A stretch of 23,363 nucleotides of DNA, taken from NCBI GenBank assembly GCA_002452295.1, contig DKEX01000004.1, positions 1 to 23,363 of the forward strand. The letters run 5' to 3'. Positions 22,348-23,363 of this stretch are shown one piece after another. This DNA comes from Firmicutes bacterium UBA6811. Its GTDB lineage: Bacteria > Bacillota > SHA-98 > UBA4971. Below the pieces are notes generated by a model, which was not told where the DNA came from, searched no databases, and saw only the letters and a list, made by a program, of their open reading frames with translations. Each line of letters opens with the position of its first letter. Within the stretch, counting starts at the first letter, position 1. The translations under genes and the position numbers were made by a program.

Positions 22348-23363
22348 TTACTTTGCGATCGATACGGTCTTAAGGTAGAGCGGGAACCCTACCCGGAACG
22401 GGTTCTGCACCAGACCCTTCACGTAAGGTTTCACCAGCCACTTGTTCACGCCATAGAAGGTCGGGATCTTGGCCGCAAAGTCCATCCTGATCTGTTCAGC
22501 CTTCTGGTACAGGGCGAGGCGTTTCTCAGCATTAGTCTCCTTGACCGCGGCGTTGATGAGCCGTTCGTACTCCTTGGCCTCGGGGGCGGTCTTTTCCAGT
22601 AGCTCCGACATCCGGGCCTCGATCTTCTTCTCCGTGGCGGCATCGCCCGCCTGAGCTGCCTTCGGGAGTTCAAACCGGTCGAGCTGGTCATACTCCTTCC
22701 AATCCTCCGTCCTGAGCCCCCAGGCCTTCATTTCCTTGATGCTGAATTCGTTGAGCTGGTAGCCCATATCCGGATACGCTGTGGCCAGTGAGTTATTGGC
22801 AAACCCGACCCACGTCTTGGGCTGCAACTCCTTTTCCTGCTTGCCGTAGAGACCCCAGTCCTTGTTGTCGATCTTCACGTTGATGCCCAGATTGGCCTTG
22901 AGTTCTTCCGCGATGGCCAGCACGCCCGGGCTTGGGGTGGGTCCCGTCAGGAAGTACAGATCAGGGAATCCTTTGCCATCGGGGTAACCGGCCTCGGCCA
23001 GCAGCTTCTTGGCTTTGGCGATATCGGACTTGATCCCGCCATCCTTGTCGCAGCCGGGAATGATCGGCGAAAAGAGGCTGTTGGCCGGCAGCCAGGTATT
23101 CTTGTGGACGACGCGGGCGATCTTCTCCCGGTCGAACCCCATGGCGATGGCCTGCCGGATCCGGACGTCATCCAGTACGGGGTTTTCACTGCGCATCATC
23201 ACCAGGTATTCCACGGTGCTCACCGGCACATCTCGGACCTCGCTCTTCAATACCGGGTCCTTTTCCACCAGCGCCAGGTCAGCCGCGCCCACGTACGCCA
23301 TTTCCCGCTCATTGTTCTTGTAGGCAATGATCTGCTGGGTATCGAAGTTGAAGCTGATGATCA
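22348..23363 (-). CDS. Extracellular solute-binding protein family 5 (OppA/DppA-like), C-terminal part
   Basis: The frame is open to the right edge, so the signal peptide and the N-terminal part lie outside the window; the internal Met at 23301 is not the start. The visible 337 or so residues match the C-terminal half of SBP_bac_5 proteins: VEYLVMMRSENPVLDDVRIRQAIAMGFDREKIARVV, PANSLFSPIIPG, AKKLLAEAGYPDGKGFPDLYFLT, then VKIDNKDWGLYGKQEK, ending PFRVGFPLYLKTVSIAK. It captures the ligand outside the membrane for the downstream permeases. Family 5 binds peptides but also sugars, nickel and plant compounds. The neighbouring sugar-type oxidoreductase and isomerase genes make a glycoside or oligosaccharide possible (inference). 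Confidence 0.92.
   Translation of the reverse strand, partial: IISFNFDTQQIIAYKNNEREMAYVGAADLALVEKDPVLKSEVRDVPVSTVEYLVMMRSENPVLDDVRIRQAIAMGFDREKIARVVHKNTWLPANSLFSPIIPGCDKDGGIKSDIAKAKKLLAEAGYPDGKGFPDLYFLTGPTPSPGVLAIAEELKANLGINVKIDNKDWGLYGKQEKELQPKTWVGFANNSLATAYPDMGYQLNEFSIKEMKAWGLRTEDWKEYDQLDRFELPKAAQAGDAATEKKIEARMSELLEKTAPEAKEYERLINAAVKETNAEKRLALYQKAEQIRMDFAAKIPTFYGVNKWLVKPYVKGLVQNPFRVGFPLYLKTVSIAK

Overview
The window looks like a chromosomal piece from an anaerobic, fairly GC-rich bacterium, most likely of the Bacillota (Clostridia or Limnochordia type). The pointers are a group A [FeFe] hydrogenase, a tungsten-type aldehyde:ferredoxin oxidoreductase (AOR), a purine-class riboswitch followed by an intrinsic terminator, strong GGAGG-type ribosome binding sites, and sigma-54 control of an organic-acid operon. 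This is inference; no marker gene fixes the species. No rRNA, tRNA, CRISPR array, transposase or integrase was found.

Region 1 (1-4244, + strand) is a 2-hydroxyacid module. It holds the 3' end of a sigma-54 activator and a regulatory region with a tandem pair of palindromic operators, an inverted repeat and a near-perfect -24/-12 promoter. These are followed by a LarA-family nickel-pincer racemase with all its key residues, an internally deleted TctC solute-binding protein, and a tartrate/D-malate dehydrogenase-type enzyme. The racemase could interconvert hydroxyacid enantiomers for the dehydrogenase; the broken TctC suggests the uptake part is being lost.

Region 2 (11924 down to 4210, - strand) is the most interesting part. 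A purine riboswitch aptamer and terminator precede a tightly packed operon: [FeFe] hydrogenase, a four-cluster polyferredoxin, AOR, an amidohydrolase/deaminase, a MoeB/ThiF-like adenylyltransferase, and then an EamA-type transporter. The first three could form an electron path between a tungsten enzyme and H2. The deaminase and riboswitch point to purines, and the MoeB-like protein to pterin cofactor synthesis.

Region 3 (12020-18271, - strand) is a mosaic of sugar or cyclitol genes: two Gfo/Idh/MocA oxidoreductases, three intact xylose-isomerase-like TIM barrels, an AAC(3)-type acetyltransferase, and two gene remnants (the 3' ends of a sugar ABC permease and of a fourth TIM barrel). The remnants and an apparent change in base composition suggest the region was assembled by recombination and deletion.

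Region 4 (18428-23363, - strand) is a dipeptide/oligopeptide-type ABC transporter in the order SBP (cut by the right edge), permease B, permease C, ATPase D, ATPase F. It has a strong hairpin between the SBP and permease genes. Because it continues toward the Gfo/Idh and TIM-barrel genes on the same strand, its ligand may be a glycoside or other sugar-like compound rather than a peptide.
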